A DNA stretch of 64,000 nt from Anoplolepis gracilipes (taxonomy: Eukaryota > Arthropoda > Insecta > Hymenoptera > Formicidae): contig NC_132978.1 of the NCBI RefSeq assembly GCF_047496725.1, positions 6,439,501 to 6,503,500 of the forward strand. The letters run 5' to 3'. The position numbers and the translations under genes were made by a program. Below the pieces are notes generated by a model. That model searched no databases and had not been told where the DNA came from. It worked only from the letters and a program-made list of their open reading frames with translations. The stretch's first letter is position 1; each line of letters starts with the position of its first letter. Positions 43,872 to 55,653 of the stretch are shown one piece after another.

Positions 43872-46800
43872 GTTCCATCGAACTCGAAAATAGTACTTTT
43901 CACATTCAATGTACAATGCTAGACTAATGGATTTAATTAATTAATGAAAATTTCAAAAATATAATTATATCGCAATTGATAAAAATATAAAATAAAAATA
44001 CAAAATTTTAATAATACTTTCATAACGTTATTCTTATTATTTCTTATTATTCTTATTATTTCGGTATTTGTATTTATTTGTGATTATTTTGAAGAAAATC
44101 TCTTTCGTAAAGTTACTGTGTATCATGCGTATTAGCTATTCAATTTGGCATTCATAATGATCAACCATTTTTAAATTTCTGTGGTCTGACCAATCGCATT
44201 ATCAGTCGACCGTTAATGCATTTCAGCTGTTATCATAAATTTGCTTTGAAAATAATGCATACCGAGCGAAAACAGTACCAAGTATAATTTATAACATTAG
44301 CATGACATGAGTTCTTTTGAGCGAAGTTTTTAGGATAAAACAATTCGTTATCCGTCGCGTATGGCTCATTAAACTATTTACAATGAACTATCAGGCTATT
44401 ACGAATACTTGAATAATACGATGATGCATAATTGACCGGATATATATGCAATAATTAAATTAATAAAGCATACAATCAAAGTTACTTGTTCTCGTCATTT
44501 CATATAGTGAATAAAAGCAGCTAAAACGTAAAAATGACTTTTCTACTCTCACAAAACGATTTAGTTGTCAATTCAGCGGATTTCATTTGGAGCCAAACGC
44601 GGGTGAAATCAGCTGGTAACATCACGTTTGCATGACTGAACTAACAATGAACGACATCGTGCCCTTCTACTATGAGGAACAAGAAATCTCATTTAACCTC
44701 TTTTTGAAGTACGCTTTCGACCAACAATTGCAGAGCTCGTCTAACAAAATTGCTACAATCATATCACTTTTTGTCGTTTCAATTGCTCTTTGTTAGACCA
44801 GTGCAAACCTATGGCATACAAAATGCACAAGAAAGAGAGAGGAAGGGATAGTACGAGAAAAATAATGTAAATTAGCATAAGAAAATTATTATCTTTTGCT
44901 CTCACAATATTTGTGTGTTAAAATTTAATTTATAAAATGTTTTATAAAGTGTTTTTAATTCATATTCCCTTATTAATATGTACTTGAGCATCTGTGTATG
45001 TACATATATGTGTGTATGTTTATATAAAATTTTTTTTATTTATTATTATATCATTACCATATCATATTATGATAAGATTATTTCTTGCAGATATTCCGTG
45101 TGAACTTTTGCTTTTCGCTGAATTTTATGGTATCTAACCAAAAAATGAAGAAACTGACAGAGTCTGATCGATGACATTTTATGGATTGGAGAGAGGTATC
45201 ACTTGAAATTCTATAAACATAAATCTCAATGTGGGAATATATGTCCATATTTTCTGACAGCATTAATAGATTCGTAGCCGCTAAAGTAAAATGGAAAGGA
45301 GCGAACCATGTATGTACTTTAAATCATTGATATTTATAGCCAAAGAGATAGTTTTTATAAAGTCTCCATGTTATAAAGTTTGTCGGTATTATTATCTGAT
45401 TTCTAAAAAAAATAACTTTTTTCAGTCTTTCTTTAAATTCCGTTAAAAAATAAAATCAATTAGTGTATTATATATTTATTATAAGCTAGAATAATAAAGA
45501 TGTTAATATTTGTAAACGTGACAAGCTGTTTAAAATAATTCAAAAACTTATCTAAAAAATCTCTGCAAACAATTATTCAATGAGACAGACATAAGGATTA
45601 TTTAACAAAAATCATTTACATGTAAAATTACAAAAAATTATACAAACTAAATGATATTCTTGATATTACTGTCGTCTTGTATTTCGAAAAATTATGAGAA
45701 GGCTATTGGATTGAAATTCTATGACTGTCACATCAGACGCAACTATACGCGTGGACATATTTTTTCAATCGCGTCTTACAAACGGTGTTATAAGACAGAA
45801 AATAACTTGAAAAGCTGAAATCAACAATATTTGTTGCCCTGAAAATTTGATAAAGTCTCGATGCCGCGGCGAGGATCGTTGCCGGGTTTGCGCTTGCTTT
45901 GAAAACTTGTATAGTCATAAATTTCTTCGGTTTTCTAGATAAAGAATTGCTTCGGGGCTTCGCAAAGCTATAAGAGCAACGCGAGCAAGCAGATATCTTG
46001 CGGATACCCAGATATTACGCGTACAGTAATTTCTTTTGTACCGCAACGAAAGCTGTGGATGTTGGAAACGTTTGATTGAGACAGATAACATTGCTCGATC
46101 ACCGCCGGCAATTCCCTGTTCAATCGAACAACAATAAAGGAAGCTGGTAACCGCGATGCCATCCAGGATGATAATATAAAATTCCTTTGCCTCTTGCATC
46201 GTTACGCTCCTATACACATGTCCGTTCGTTTCGGGACGCTCTTTGGAACCGAGCCGATTTCGAAGAAACACGCGAAGAGGAAGAGAGTGTACCGGACAAT
46301 TTTTAATTTATTTTGCAGCTTCAAGCTATCATATAAATCGCAATTTCTGTCTTCTAGGTGCAATAACCGATACAACGAGCATCAATGAGAAAAGCGTTAA
46401 TGGGTTTACTTATAGGTGCGTCCGAGAGCAACCACTCGCAGTACGTCTGATTCCCGCTAATCGACTACGATTGATGGCCGCCGGTCATTGTTCGTAATTA
46501 CTGCAAAGTCAGTTGTGTACTATGAAACAGGTATAATTTAAGAGAATATAGTTTTTATACATTTGCAAAAAATATAGTTATCGAGCATTTAAAATGATAG
46601 AGCATTGACACTTTCGCGTGTTTTATTTCGCAATGCTCAAGATACTTTAGAAAAGTAATATCTGTAATTTCTCGGAGAACTACAAATGCTAGTACTAAAA
46701 GTGATTAAGAAAATGATTACTTCGATCATTAATAGATTTTAAATACATAAATTATCAAAAATTCACTGTGATAAATTAAACTTTACTGATGATTCTAAGA

Positions 46801-48100
46801 AAAGATAACCATATTTTTGCTAACAGAAGAGTTAATTCTGAATTATCAAAAAATTTATAATAAAAAATGTATAATTTCTATTTCTTTCTATATGTAGCAA
46901 GAAATCTACAGATTGTAAGGGGAAAGGATTTTGTATTTATCTAGATCTATTTTTACCGATAAATTATTTTTGACAAATATGCTTTGATTATGATTTTTGT
47001 ATCAATAAGTCTCTTCTTATTTATAAGAAAAAAAATAAAATTATATTGATGATTTTAATGATAAAAATATTGATTATAATGATAAAAATAATGATGAAAA
47101 TTATAGGAAAATTAAACCTTGCTATATTCCTCGCAATGTGGTCTTAATCGAAAACTCGATGGAAAAATGCTCTCTCTGAGAAACATTATCAACTTTCGCA
47201 ACACCTGTGGATATAGTCGCTCGATGGTTCCAGCATCTCGATCTGCAACTTTTCTCTGTTCACGAGTACTTTTTAATTCTTTTCTATCACGTTTAAGTTC
47301 CAACTTTGGAAATATGCGCTATAATAAAGATGATCATTTTAATTATAACCGTACGCCGAAAATGTCACATTTTGCGTTTCAACATACATGTTTTATTTTT
47401 CACCACTAATATTTTTGAATTTTAATTAATTATTCGTTAATTAAAAGTAGAATCTTAAAACAATTTAATATATTGAATTAATATTTCTCACTTTTCATAT
47501 TCGTACCTTATTTGAGATTTACGTTCAGAAGAAATTGTTTTACAATATTTTAATCATCGTGCACATTTTCGATGTTACATTTCAGGAAAGCAATACCATA
47601 GTTTTATTAAATATTAAATTATCCAGCACTTTGTACTCTTCTCCACGTTCAAGATACGAGTTATCTTCGTTTTCTTTATCTTTCACTCGCTTTCTTATTG
47701 AATAAAATTACATTTCTCAATATACTTTGCCAATTTAGAGCAAGACATTACACAACAAATAAAAGAAAAAGATATGATTTGTTCAAAGTTCTTTCGTGAT
47801 ATAATATAATCTTGTATAAGCATTAATGATTTACTTTATGGATAAACATAAATTTGATAAAATCAGAACAATTCTAATTAATCAAAGCAGCGTAATCTAC
47901 AAAATCAATGTTTGTTTCTGAACAGAATTTACTCTTTCAATGTAATAAAAAAAATTATTTTTATAAATTTTCCAATAATTAAAATTTGTTGTTCAATATA
48001 CAATATGTCAAAATATTAATAATAATTGCAAAATAAACCGACATTAAAAACAAACTATGTTACTCAACTTTCTTTTTCAAAGTTAAACTAAAATATTAGA
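43872..48100. other. Unassigned DNA, no transposon protein seen
   Basis: 4.2 kb, mostly AT-rich. GC-richer islands at 44520-44830, 45700-46500 and 47110-47310 stand out. The last holds a minus-strand open stretch of 63 codons (47112-47303), rich in Arg, Lys and Glu, followed by a GT; it could be a host exon, but I recognise no family. A 118-codon minus-strand frame at 45915-46271 is likewise unassigned. Confidence 0.45.
47112..47303 (-). other. Possible host exon, unrecognised
   Basis: An open minus-strand stretch begins MELKRDRKELKSTREQRKVA and ends with a Cys-Glu-Glu-Tyr-Ser-Lys stretch followed by GTTTAAT, which could be a weak donor. Composition is more protein-like (charged, few low-complexity runs) than the AT-rich DNA around it. 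There is no matching partner exon in view and no family assignment. Confidence 0.2.
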
Positions 48101-48559
48101 TTTGATCTTTTTAGCTGGATTAGTGCAGCACTAGTTCAATATAGTTCTTACACTGCACTGCAATAATTTTACGAGTTCAAGAGTACAGAAAGGGATAAAA
48201 GAAACGCAATAGCATAGTAATCAATATGGCGTTCTACAATGAAAATGATATGATGAAAAATATACAAATAGCAAAGATGCAGAATCTTCTGATGAAGAAG
48301 ATATAATCATGATATCACCAGCGGAACCAATATTAGATGAAAATGATCACTTAAAATAAAACTTATAACTAATTATATAAAAATATTAAAAGATTATAAC
48401 TTATTTTAATGTTTATTTTTGGTTTATGTATGTCGCCATATTGAACTGTACCGTTACACCTAGAGGGGCTCTTGAACAGAGGGTCGCGAAAGTCTCTTTA
48501 GAAAGCTCTTTTAGGCTGAGATCCTGACGTCACAGATCATAGATTAGGTTAGTATATAT
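48101..48559. other. Spacer with short inverted-repeat words
   Basis: CTTGAACAGAGGGTCGCGAAAG at about 48470-48492 is the complement of CTTTCGCGACCCTCTGTTCAAG at about 53836-53857. An acidic short frame ends here (SSDEEDIIMISPAEPILDEN near 48275-48345), with no known family. Confidence 0.5.
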
Positions 48560-50790
48560 GTGAAATAAAAAATAAGTCCGCACATATTATTAATGGTTTA
48601 CCATTCTTTTCACCTCCCGTTGATCCTTTTGATTTTAAACAATTATTAAAAAACACAAAAAAATTTCTACATGATAATCCAAATCTATTTATTACAAGAG
48701 CAGACAAAGGCAATGTTACGGTGGCATTAAATAGAGACGACTACATTTCGAAAATAGAAGAGATGTTAGGTGACACTAAACATATAAAAAAATTGAAAAA
48801 AAATCCCATTAATAAGTTAATGTGTGGACTTAAAGACATCCTAACTAAATGGAAGAATTCGGACTATATTAATATTCAAACATATAGATTGTTAGGGATG
48901 CACGAAAGAGAGAAAGAGAGAGTGTAAACAGGGCACCGCGAATAGGATCGTGCCAGCGCTTGAGCACGCGCATACAGAACCATAGGTGCGGACCGCGAGG
49001 AGTGGGACTCACGACGGCTCGTCTTGATCGGAGCGTCTTCTCTCCCGAACGATATAGCGGAGTAGACGTTCTCGCAAGTACTGTATCTCGCGGTTTAATA
49101 GTATTAAACTAATGTGAAAGCACGTTTAATAGTATTAAACTAATGTGAAAGCACGTTTAATAGTATTAAACTAATGTGAAAGCACGAACTGCATCTTCTC
49201 TGACGGTTTCCTTGGACAACCCACATCCCCGAAAATATAACATAGATCTTTACTTTTTACCGATGGATCATTATTTAGGACATACGGTTTACCAAAAGTT
49301 CACAAGCAAAATTGCCCCTTTAGAATAATTGTGTCATCCGTTGATACTCCGTTATACGACCTAGCTTCTTATCTTCATGACATTTTAAATAAGAGTTTTC
49401 CAAAAAAAGAAAGTCAAGTCATTAACAGTTTTCAATTTGTGAAACTATTATCCAACCTAAATATCACTCACAATGATTCTGAATTAATATCTCTTGACGT
49501 GGTGTCACTTTTTACTAATATCCCGTTACAAAATGCTATCGAGAGCGTGGCAAACAGATGGAACTTTATTTCTGATAATACGTCAATTCCAAAAGACGAT
49601 TTCTTGGGAGCGGTCAACTTTATACTACTTTAGTCTACGTTTTTTACTTTTAACAACAACATTTACGAACAGACCTACGGTGCTCCTATGGGTTCTCCAT
49701 TATCTCTCATCATAGCGGAGATTGTATTGCAAGATATTGAAGAGAAAGCCTTGAGTTTTTTAAAATTTGTTCCATCTATTTATTACAGATACGTTGACGA
49801 TATTATCATGATAGTGCCTAGTAACATGATTGAGCACACGTTGCAATTTTTTAATTCTTTATATCATAGAATTCAATTTACGTTAGAAAAAAGTAACAAA
49901 AATAGACTAAACTTTTTAGATGTGAGAAAAAATAACAAAAATAGATTAAACTTTTTAGATGTGACCTTAACTTTAAATGATAACTGCTTAACGGTGGATT
50001 AGTTTCACAAACAGACTTTTTCTGGGAGATATCTTAATTTTTTCTCCCAACACCCTGTGAATCAAAAGAGAGGCACAATCATTGGCCTAGTTGATAGAGT
50101 TTTCCATTTGTCGAACCCAGTATTCCATGAAAAGAATATCAAATTTGTTATTAATACTTTATTGAATAATTGTTATCCATTAGATCTTATTTTTAAAACG
50201 ATCAGAGAAGACTAAAATTTTTATTTGACAGACACAATAATTCGGATATTACTAATACAATATTGACTAATAATAACAATAAGACTAATGGTGACAAGAA
50301 TTCCATATTTTTCGTGTTACCGTATGTCCCATCCTCCGTTTTTTAAGAATTGCGAAGAAATCTGATGTAAGGTTGGCATTTTATAGCATTAATAAAGTTA
50401 CGGGGCCTCATAAAAGGACACAAACAAAGACTGAATTATGAAGATCAAAAGAACGTAGTATATAAGATTAATTGTTTTAACTGCCCACGTATCATACGTT
50501 AGACAAACAAAAAGAAAACTTAAAACTAGAATTGCCGAACATCGCAACGACATCAAAAAGAATGTTAATAACCGTTCAGTGATATCGACACAACTTAATT
50601 TTAACCACGACTTTGATTGGAATAATGTCAAGGTCCTGGATAAGGAATGTTATTATAAGAGACTCATCTCTGAAATAATCTACATGAAAAAACAAAAAAA
50701 AGCATTAATTTGCAAACGGACATCGAAAATCTAAATGAAATATACTCGGTAATCGTAGATAAACTCTCTAAGTTTTAAATCAAACATAAT
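48560..50790 (+). pseudogene. Penelope-like element, third copy (decayed)
   Basis: The reading resembles the 39.7-43.9 kb pair but is a different, more diverged lineage. Fragments in order: FITRADKGNVTVAL (48695-48735), a solo LTR insertion (48890-49242), RTYGLPKVHKQNCPFRIIVSS, LISLDVVSLFTNIPLQNA (motif A), GSPLSLIIAEIVLQDIEE, YRYVDDIIMIVPS, GLVDRVFHLS and a ruined GIY-YIG part (VVYKINCFNC near 50456-50490). A 39-bp in-frame tandem duplication sits near 49895-49972. Several stops (such as TAG at 49631 and 50001) and frame changes make it a pseudogene. Unlike copy 1 above, it keeps the segment between motif A and the YVDD box. Confidence 0.85.
48885..49247. mobile_element. Solo LTR with 5-bp target duplication
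   Basis: The 353-bp insert 48890-49242 starts TGTTAGGG and ends TATAACA and is bounded by TAGAT on both sides (48885-48889 and 49243-49247). It interrupts the Penelope reading frame, and that frame resumes after it. It contains three tandem 31-bp units (from 49093, GTTTAATAGTATTAAACTAA). No internal retrotransposon remains, so it is a recombination leftover; the parent family is not identified. Confidence 0.85.
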
Positions 50791-50878
50791 ATAATAAATA
50801 ATAAACAGCTTGTTTTTGACTTTCGATACACTCGGGCGCCAAGATCTTGTAGTTGACGGTTATCTCTATTGCCTGGGT

Positions 50879-52996
50879 TCATGAGAATGCGTCTGCGATG
50901 TTGTTTTTTCCTGCGACGTGTCGGATATCTGTCGAGAATTGCCCGATGAACTCTAGCTGTCTTGCCTGTATTGGTGAGCGGCGTAGTGCGTCTTGATTGA
51001 AGGCGTAGATTAACGGTTTGTGGTCCGTGTATATTGCAAATGTTCCGCTTTCTAGCATGTGTCTGTAATGGCGGATGACCACCTATATCGCTAATAGTTC
51101 TCGATCGTACGAGTTGTACTGTTTCTGGGCGTTGTTTAATTTCTTGCTCAGAAATGCCAGTGGTTGCCATTGTCCGTTTTGCTTTTGGTGTATTACAGCT
51201 CCGATGGCTGTGTCCGATACATCTATTGTCAGCGTGAGCTCTGCTGTTGGTTCTGGATGTGCCAGTAGCGATGCTCTTGACAGAATTGCTTTGCAGCTAT
51301 GGAAAGCTTGTTCCATTTCGCTCATCCATGTTATTGGTGTGCTTCCCTGCCTCTTTGGGCCTTTTAAAGCTTCATTGAGGATTGCTTGCTCTTTTGCTGC
51401 CCCCGGGATGAATCGCCTGTAAAAGTTGATGGTTCCCAGGAATTGGCACAATTGTTTTATGTTGTTTGGCCTCGGGAAGTCTTCTATTGCCTTTATCCTT
51501 TCGGGTAAGGGTATAGTGCCGTCTCTGCTTACGAGGTATCCCAGGAATCGTATCTCGTTGGTTCCGAAGGTGCATTTCACCGGATTTATTTTAATTCCGT
51601 ACTCCTTAAGGCGACTGAATACTTCTCGCAAGTATTCGCTGTGTTCTGTTCGTGACGCTATTAGTATGTCGTCTATGTATGCGTAGCAATATTCTAACCC
51701 GTGGAGTACTTCGTTGATAAATCTTTGGAATGTTTGTGCTGCGTTCCTTAGTCCGAATGACATGTATAGGAATTCGAATAGTCCGAACGGTGTGGTAATA
51801 GCTGTTTTCGGGATATCCGCTGTATATACGGGGATCTGGTTATACGCGCGTATCAAGTCGATTGTTGAAAATACTTGTTTCCCTGATAGTGTGTGCGTGA
51901 AGTCCTCTATGTGAGGTATTGGATAACGGTCTGGTACTGTCCTGGCGTTTAGCTTCCGGTAGTCTCCGCATGGTCTCCATTCTCCTCCTTTTTTGGGTAC
52001 CATATGTAATGGTGATGACCACGGGCTTTTTGATGGTCGTATGATTCCCTCCTGGAGTAACAAGTCGAATTCCAGTTTGGCTGCTTTAAACTTTTCCGGG
52101 GCCAGTCTGCGCGGGCGTATGGCCTCTTGGCGTTGTCCCGTTGTTGTTATGATGAAGTGCTCTGTACTGTGTTTGGCTGTTTTCCTGGTTCCTTCCGGAT
52201 GTATTATGTCGGGAAATTCTGCCAATATCTGGTGGTACTTTGTTTCCTCTATCACCGTTTTTATTGAGGTTGTTTGTGTTTGGCCTGCCGTCCCTGGAAT
52301 GTGTAGTCCCGTCTTCTCATCTACCAGTCTTTGTTTGTTAATATGTAATGGTAGTAGGTGGTAATGGGCTAGAAAGTCTGCTCCCATTATTGACTGGACT
52401 GTGTCGGTTATGATGAACCGCCATGAAAACGCTCTTCGCAAACCCAAATCCGGTTGTAAGGTAATTGTACCATATGTCCATATTCTGGTGTCGTTTGCTA
52501 CGTATAGCTCCAATGGTTGAACGGGTCTTTCTTCTTTCAACCTCCTGTATGGATCGATGCTGATGTCTGAGCCAGTATCCATTAGGAACTTGGTCTTCGT
52601 CTTTTTGTCTGTGATGTACAAGCGTTGCAGTACTGGGCTTTTGTCATTTGCCGCCATTAATGACTGCCCTCTTCGTTTTTTTCTTGGTACGTACATGGTT
52701 TTGTGCACTTCCATGCTTCTGCGCCGAATCGTCGGTGGTAGTAGCACGTCCTGTTTTCTCTTTTTGGAGTTCTGGATCTTGAACGACTTCTTGAGCGTTC
52801 TCTTTTTGTTCTCTTCATCATCTTGGACATTTGCGCTGTTAGTGCGGCTACCTGTTTCATCAGGGCCTCCATTTGTTCCGCCCACGGAACTTGCGTGGAG
52901 TTTGTGGCCTGCACTGTGGTTGCTAGGACTACCGCTCGTTGTTGCTGATCTCATGGATTTTATCCGCTTGTTCTGCCACGCTGTTGAGGTCCTCAT
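50879..52996 (-). pseudogene. pol: pol of the truncated gypsy element: protease, reverse transcriptase, RNase H
   Basis: Real pol sense begins near 52660 (MAANDKSPVLQRLYITDKK), before the protease motif FLMDTGSDIS. The polymerase shows PSKSPWSSPLHMVPKK, YPIPHIEDFTHTLSG, FSTIDLIRAYNQIP (motif A), MSFGLRNAAQTFQR, YAYIDDILIAS (catalytic box) and FLGYLVS. RNase H has LTIDVSDTAIGAVI and, after a TAG stop at 51080-51082, TDHKPLIYAFNQ and RHVAGKNNIADAFS. The frame ends at TGA near 50879, where the typical ADALSR would continue. The part of this open frame upstream of about 52665 is an out-of-frame reading of gag. The stop and the lost integrase make this a dead copy. Confidence 0.88.
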
Positions 52997-53459
52997 CTGC
53001 CCTCGTTGCTAGGATTGCTTGAGTTTGTTGTGGCAAGCGTCCCAGCCATAGTGTCCGCAAGAGTTCGTCTGATACGGTGGTACCTGCGAGAGTTTGTAGG
53101 TGTCGGAGAAATTGTGATGGTCTCCGGTCTCCTAACTCTTCGTGCTCTAACAGCTGTTTTATTCGCTGCTCCTGAGGGTTTGTAAGGCGTTGTATCAGCG
53201 TGTTTTTAATGGTTTCGTAGCGGTTTTTCGTTGGCGGCTGTGTAATCACGTCTTTGATTTCTCGTGCCTGCTTTGGTTCTAGCCTTGAGATTACGTGCTC
53301 ATATTTTACGTGGTCATCTCTTATGCCGCATAGCGCGAACTGTCCTATTTGTGCGAACCAGAGTTCTGGTTTTTCTAGCCAGAATGCGGGAATCCTTACG
53401 GTAATGGCGCTTACGCTACCTTCCTCTTCGAGGTTAATCGTCGTAATCTGTTTCGACAT
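52657..53459 (-). pseudogene. gag: gag of the truncated gypsy element (frame broken)
   Basis: 53459-52929 encodes a capsid-type Gag (IPAFWLEKPELWFAQIGQFA, YEHVISRL, RRPSQFLRHLQTLAG, LWLGRLPQQTQAIL), and 52914-52657 continues in another frame with a Met/Lys-rich helix, an Arg-Ser repeat and a Cys-His cluster CYYHRRFGAEAWKC. A frame change near 52915-52930 separates them. The protein would form the particle that carries the element's RNA. Confidence 0.85.
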
Positions 53460-53560
53460 CGTGTTGCTTTGTCGGGGTCACCAGTTGTAGGCCGTGTAAT
53501 GCCGGTTGCGCGTATGTAGATGTGGTGATATTATCGCCACATTAGAATATATTTATGTAT

Positions 53561-54479
53561 TTTTTCTAGATATATATATATATATATATATATCTCCAGA
53601 CAAATACATAAAAAATGAGAACTTGTGGAAGTGCGTGACACGTTGGAAAATATATCGCATCTTTAACAAAAATAATATTTAAAAAATTATCTTACCTTGC
53701 TTTGCAAAGAAAATCCTTTTTTTCTTTTCTTCTAAATAATAGCAACTGCCAGCGCAGTCGCAATATAGCAAAATAGAGCTATAATTTAGGCTGAAATTCA
53801 TGGTAGCCAATGAGCGACAAAAACAGCTTTCGCGACCCTCTGTTCAAGAGTCCCTCTAGTTACACCACCTCAGGACCTGGGGCAAGCAGTGCAATGAACT
53901 GCACGGAATATTACTGCACTGATAAAAAGAACAGCAACATCGACGTCACTTCCGCTAAAACGAATATTTTAGTGTACACTTTCTGAACTAGTGCCGCCAG
54001 TTCATCTAAAAAGAACAAACCTATATGTCGATGTTGTCAAAAGACAAATAAAAAAAAAAAAAGAAACTTTTATACCAATTTAAAACTGAACATATAAAAC
54101 ATTCAATAAAGCATCCTGATTGACTCAAAAATGCCAATTACAAAGATAAAAAAATGATTGCTATTTTTAAATCATCTATCATCTTTTATCAAAGTATTCC
54201 TATCGAAAAAATTGTTAAAATTTATATTAACGATTTCTAAAAAAACCAGAAGAAAATCTCTAAGAAAAGCAGAGATTACAAAGCGTATAAATATTTTTAA
54301 TAAATAAATAATTTTTATTGAAATAAATAATTTTATAAAGAATCCATTGAGGACCAAATAATAATTCTTTGTATATTATCTATTAAAAAATAGCGTGGAT
54401 AATAACAATATTAATTTATAAAGAAAATATTATGTTATATAATATTGTAAAATATGCCATAATATGGTATTTGTAGTGA
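53561..54479. other. Spacer, no gene seen
   Basis: It contains a TA run near 53571-53593, the inverted partner word of 48470-48492 at about 53836-53857, and AT-rich DNA. The first 70 bp may still belong to the gypsy 5' LTR. Confidence 0.45.
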
Positions 54480-54743
54480 TGTAACAAACCAATCTAGGAT
54501 AAGTATTTTATGTTAGTTTATCCCTAATGATAAGGCGACGTACATACAGAGGGCATTAATTTTATCGACCGCATTATCAATCGTACCCTTTTTATTCTTT
54601 TGTCTTTATGTTCCTTCCTTGTTTTTTTTTACGATATATACAGGATATAGAGAGACTCACGCTGTTAACGTTTCTTTTCTCATTGTAGATAATAATAAAC
54701 ATATTAAGGTATTATTTAGTCTTTTCTGTTAAAAATCCCAACA
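54480..54743 (+). repeat. Probable 5' LTR of the copia element
   Basis: TG and CA ends and the adjoining primer site define it; since no second LTR is present, the left edge is a guess. Confidence 0.55.
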
Positions 54744-54855
54744 AATTGGTAGCAGAACGTGGTTTGTATTAGAAGAGATCACGGAGTCAGAAAAGATTAT
54801 TGAGAAGAAATAATACGTTGACTCGAAAGATCGTAACGCTCAAGATTAGAAAGAC

Positions 54856-55653
54856 ATGGCGGAAAAAACTACGTTGTCCACTGTTCCGTTACTAACGGCA
54901 GACAATTATCACAACTGGCGTATAAAGATGGAATCGGTCTTACAATTAAAAAGACTAGTTGTGATTACTGGTAACCGACCATCAGGAGACGTCAGGAAGG
55001 AAGAAGAGTGGGACGAGAAAAATGCAGACGCTGTAGCCTGTATTCGATTATCGTTAGGAGAGAGACAAATATTGCAGTTCGCTAACGAGAGGAATACAAA
55101 ACTTTTATGGAAAGTAATACACGATGCATTTGTTGGACCTGCGGAAGACAGAGTCATTGACGTTGGAGAAGAGTTACGAAACATCAAAATGATGGACAAT
55201 GAGACGGCCGTTGAGTATATAAGCCGAACGAGAGGCCTATCAATAAAATGTGCCTCAGCGGGATTGAACATATCGGAGCGACAATTGGTGTACAATGTTG
55301 TTTGAGGACTTCACAATAAATTCAATCAGGTACATGAGATATTAAAAACTCAACGAGAAAAGAAACTTGACGAAATTCTAGAAATTATTAGAGAAAAGGA
55401 GAGAGAAGTACAGAAGAAGAGTAACGGTGGAAACAATAACGGCATTCAGGAAGGGGCATACACAGTGAAGGACTATCACAAGAAAAATAACAAGAAGAGG
55501 TGCTATGTATGCGGAAAAATGGGACATTTAGCATGTTATTACCGTAAAGATAAACAAGGACAAGAAAATCTCAAAAATTACAAGAGAGATAAAAGAGATA
55601 ATACTAAAAATAAAAGTAATTTAAATAAGAATGCAAATCTTGCAACAGGGTAG
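54856..55653 (+). pseudogene. gag: copia gag (one in-frame stop)
   Basis: The ATG at 54856 opens a copia-type Gag: LLTADNYHNWRIKMESVLQ, then a helical region with LWKVIHDAFVG and YISRTRGLSIKCASAGLNIS. A TGA at 55303-55305 stops it after 149 residues; the same frame continues open to 55653, with a zinc knuckle CYVCGKMGHLACYY whose last Cys is displaced (Cys four residues earlier, Tyr at the usual place), then a Lys/Asn-rich tail. Confidence 0.85.

Larger units (their letters stand above)
50800..53560 (-). mobile_element. Gypsy-type LTR retrotransposon, truncated after RNase H
   Basis: Read on the minus strand, a fragment of the 5' LTR (ending near 53487 with GGCCTACA) is followed by a primer-site-like TGGTGACCCCGAC, then gag and pol. 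Integrase and the 3' LTR are absent: the sequence joins the decayed Penelope 3' end near 50790. The Gag has the CYYH-type knuckle and short Gag-Pol overlap typical of the CsRn1-like gypsy group (family placement inferred). Confidence 0.85.

Noticed and set aside
52665..52996. N-terminal 100 residues of the long gypsy pol frame as a real Arg/Lys-rich protein
   Set aside because: This part is the out-of-frame reading of the overlapping gag gene; pol similarity starts near 52660.
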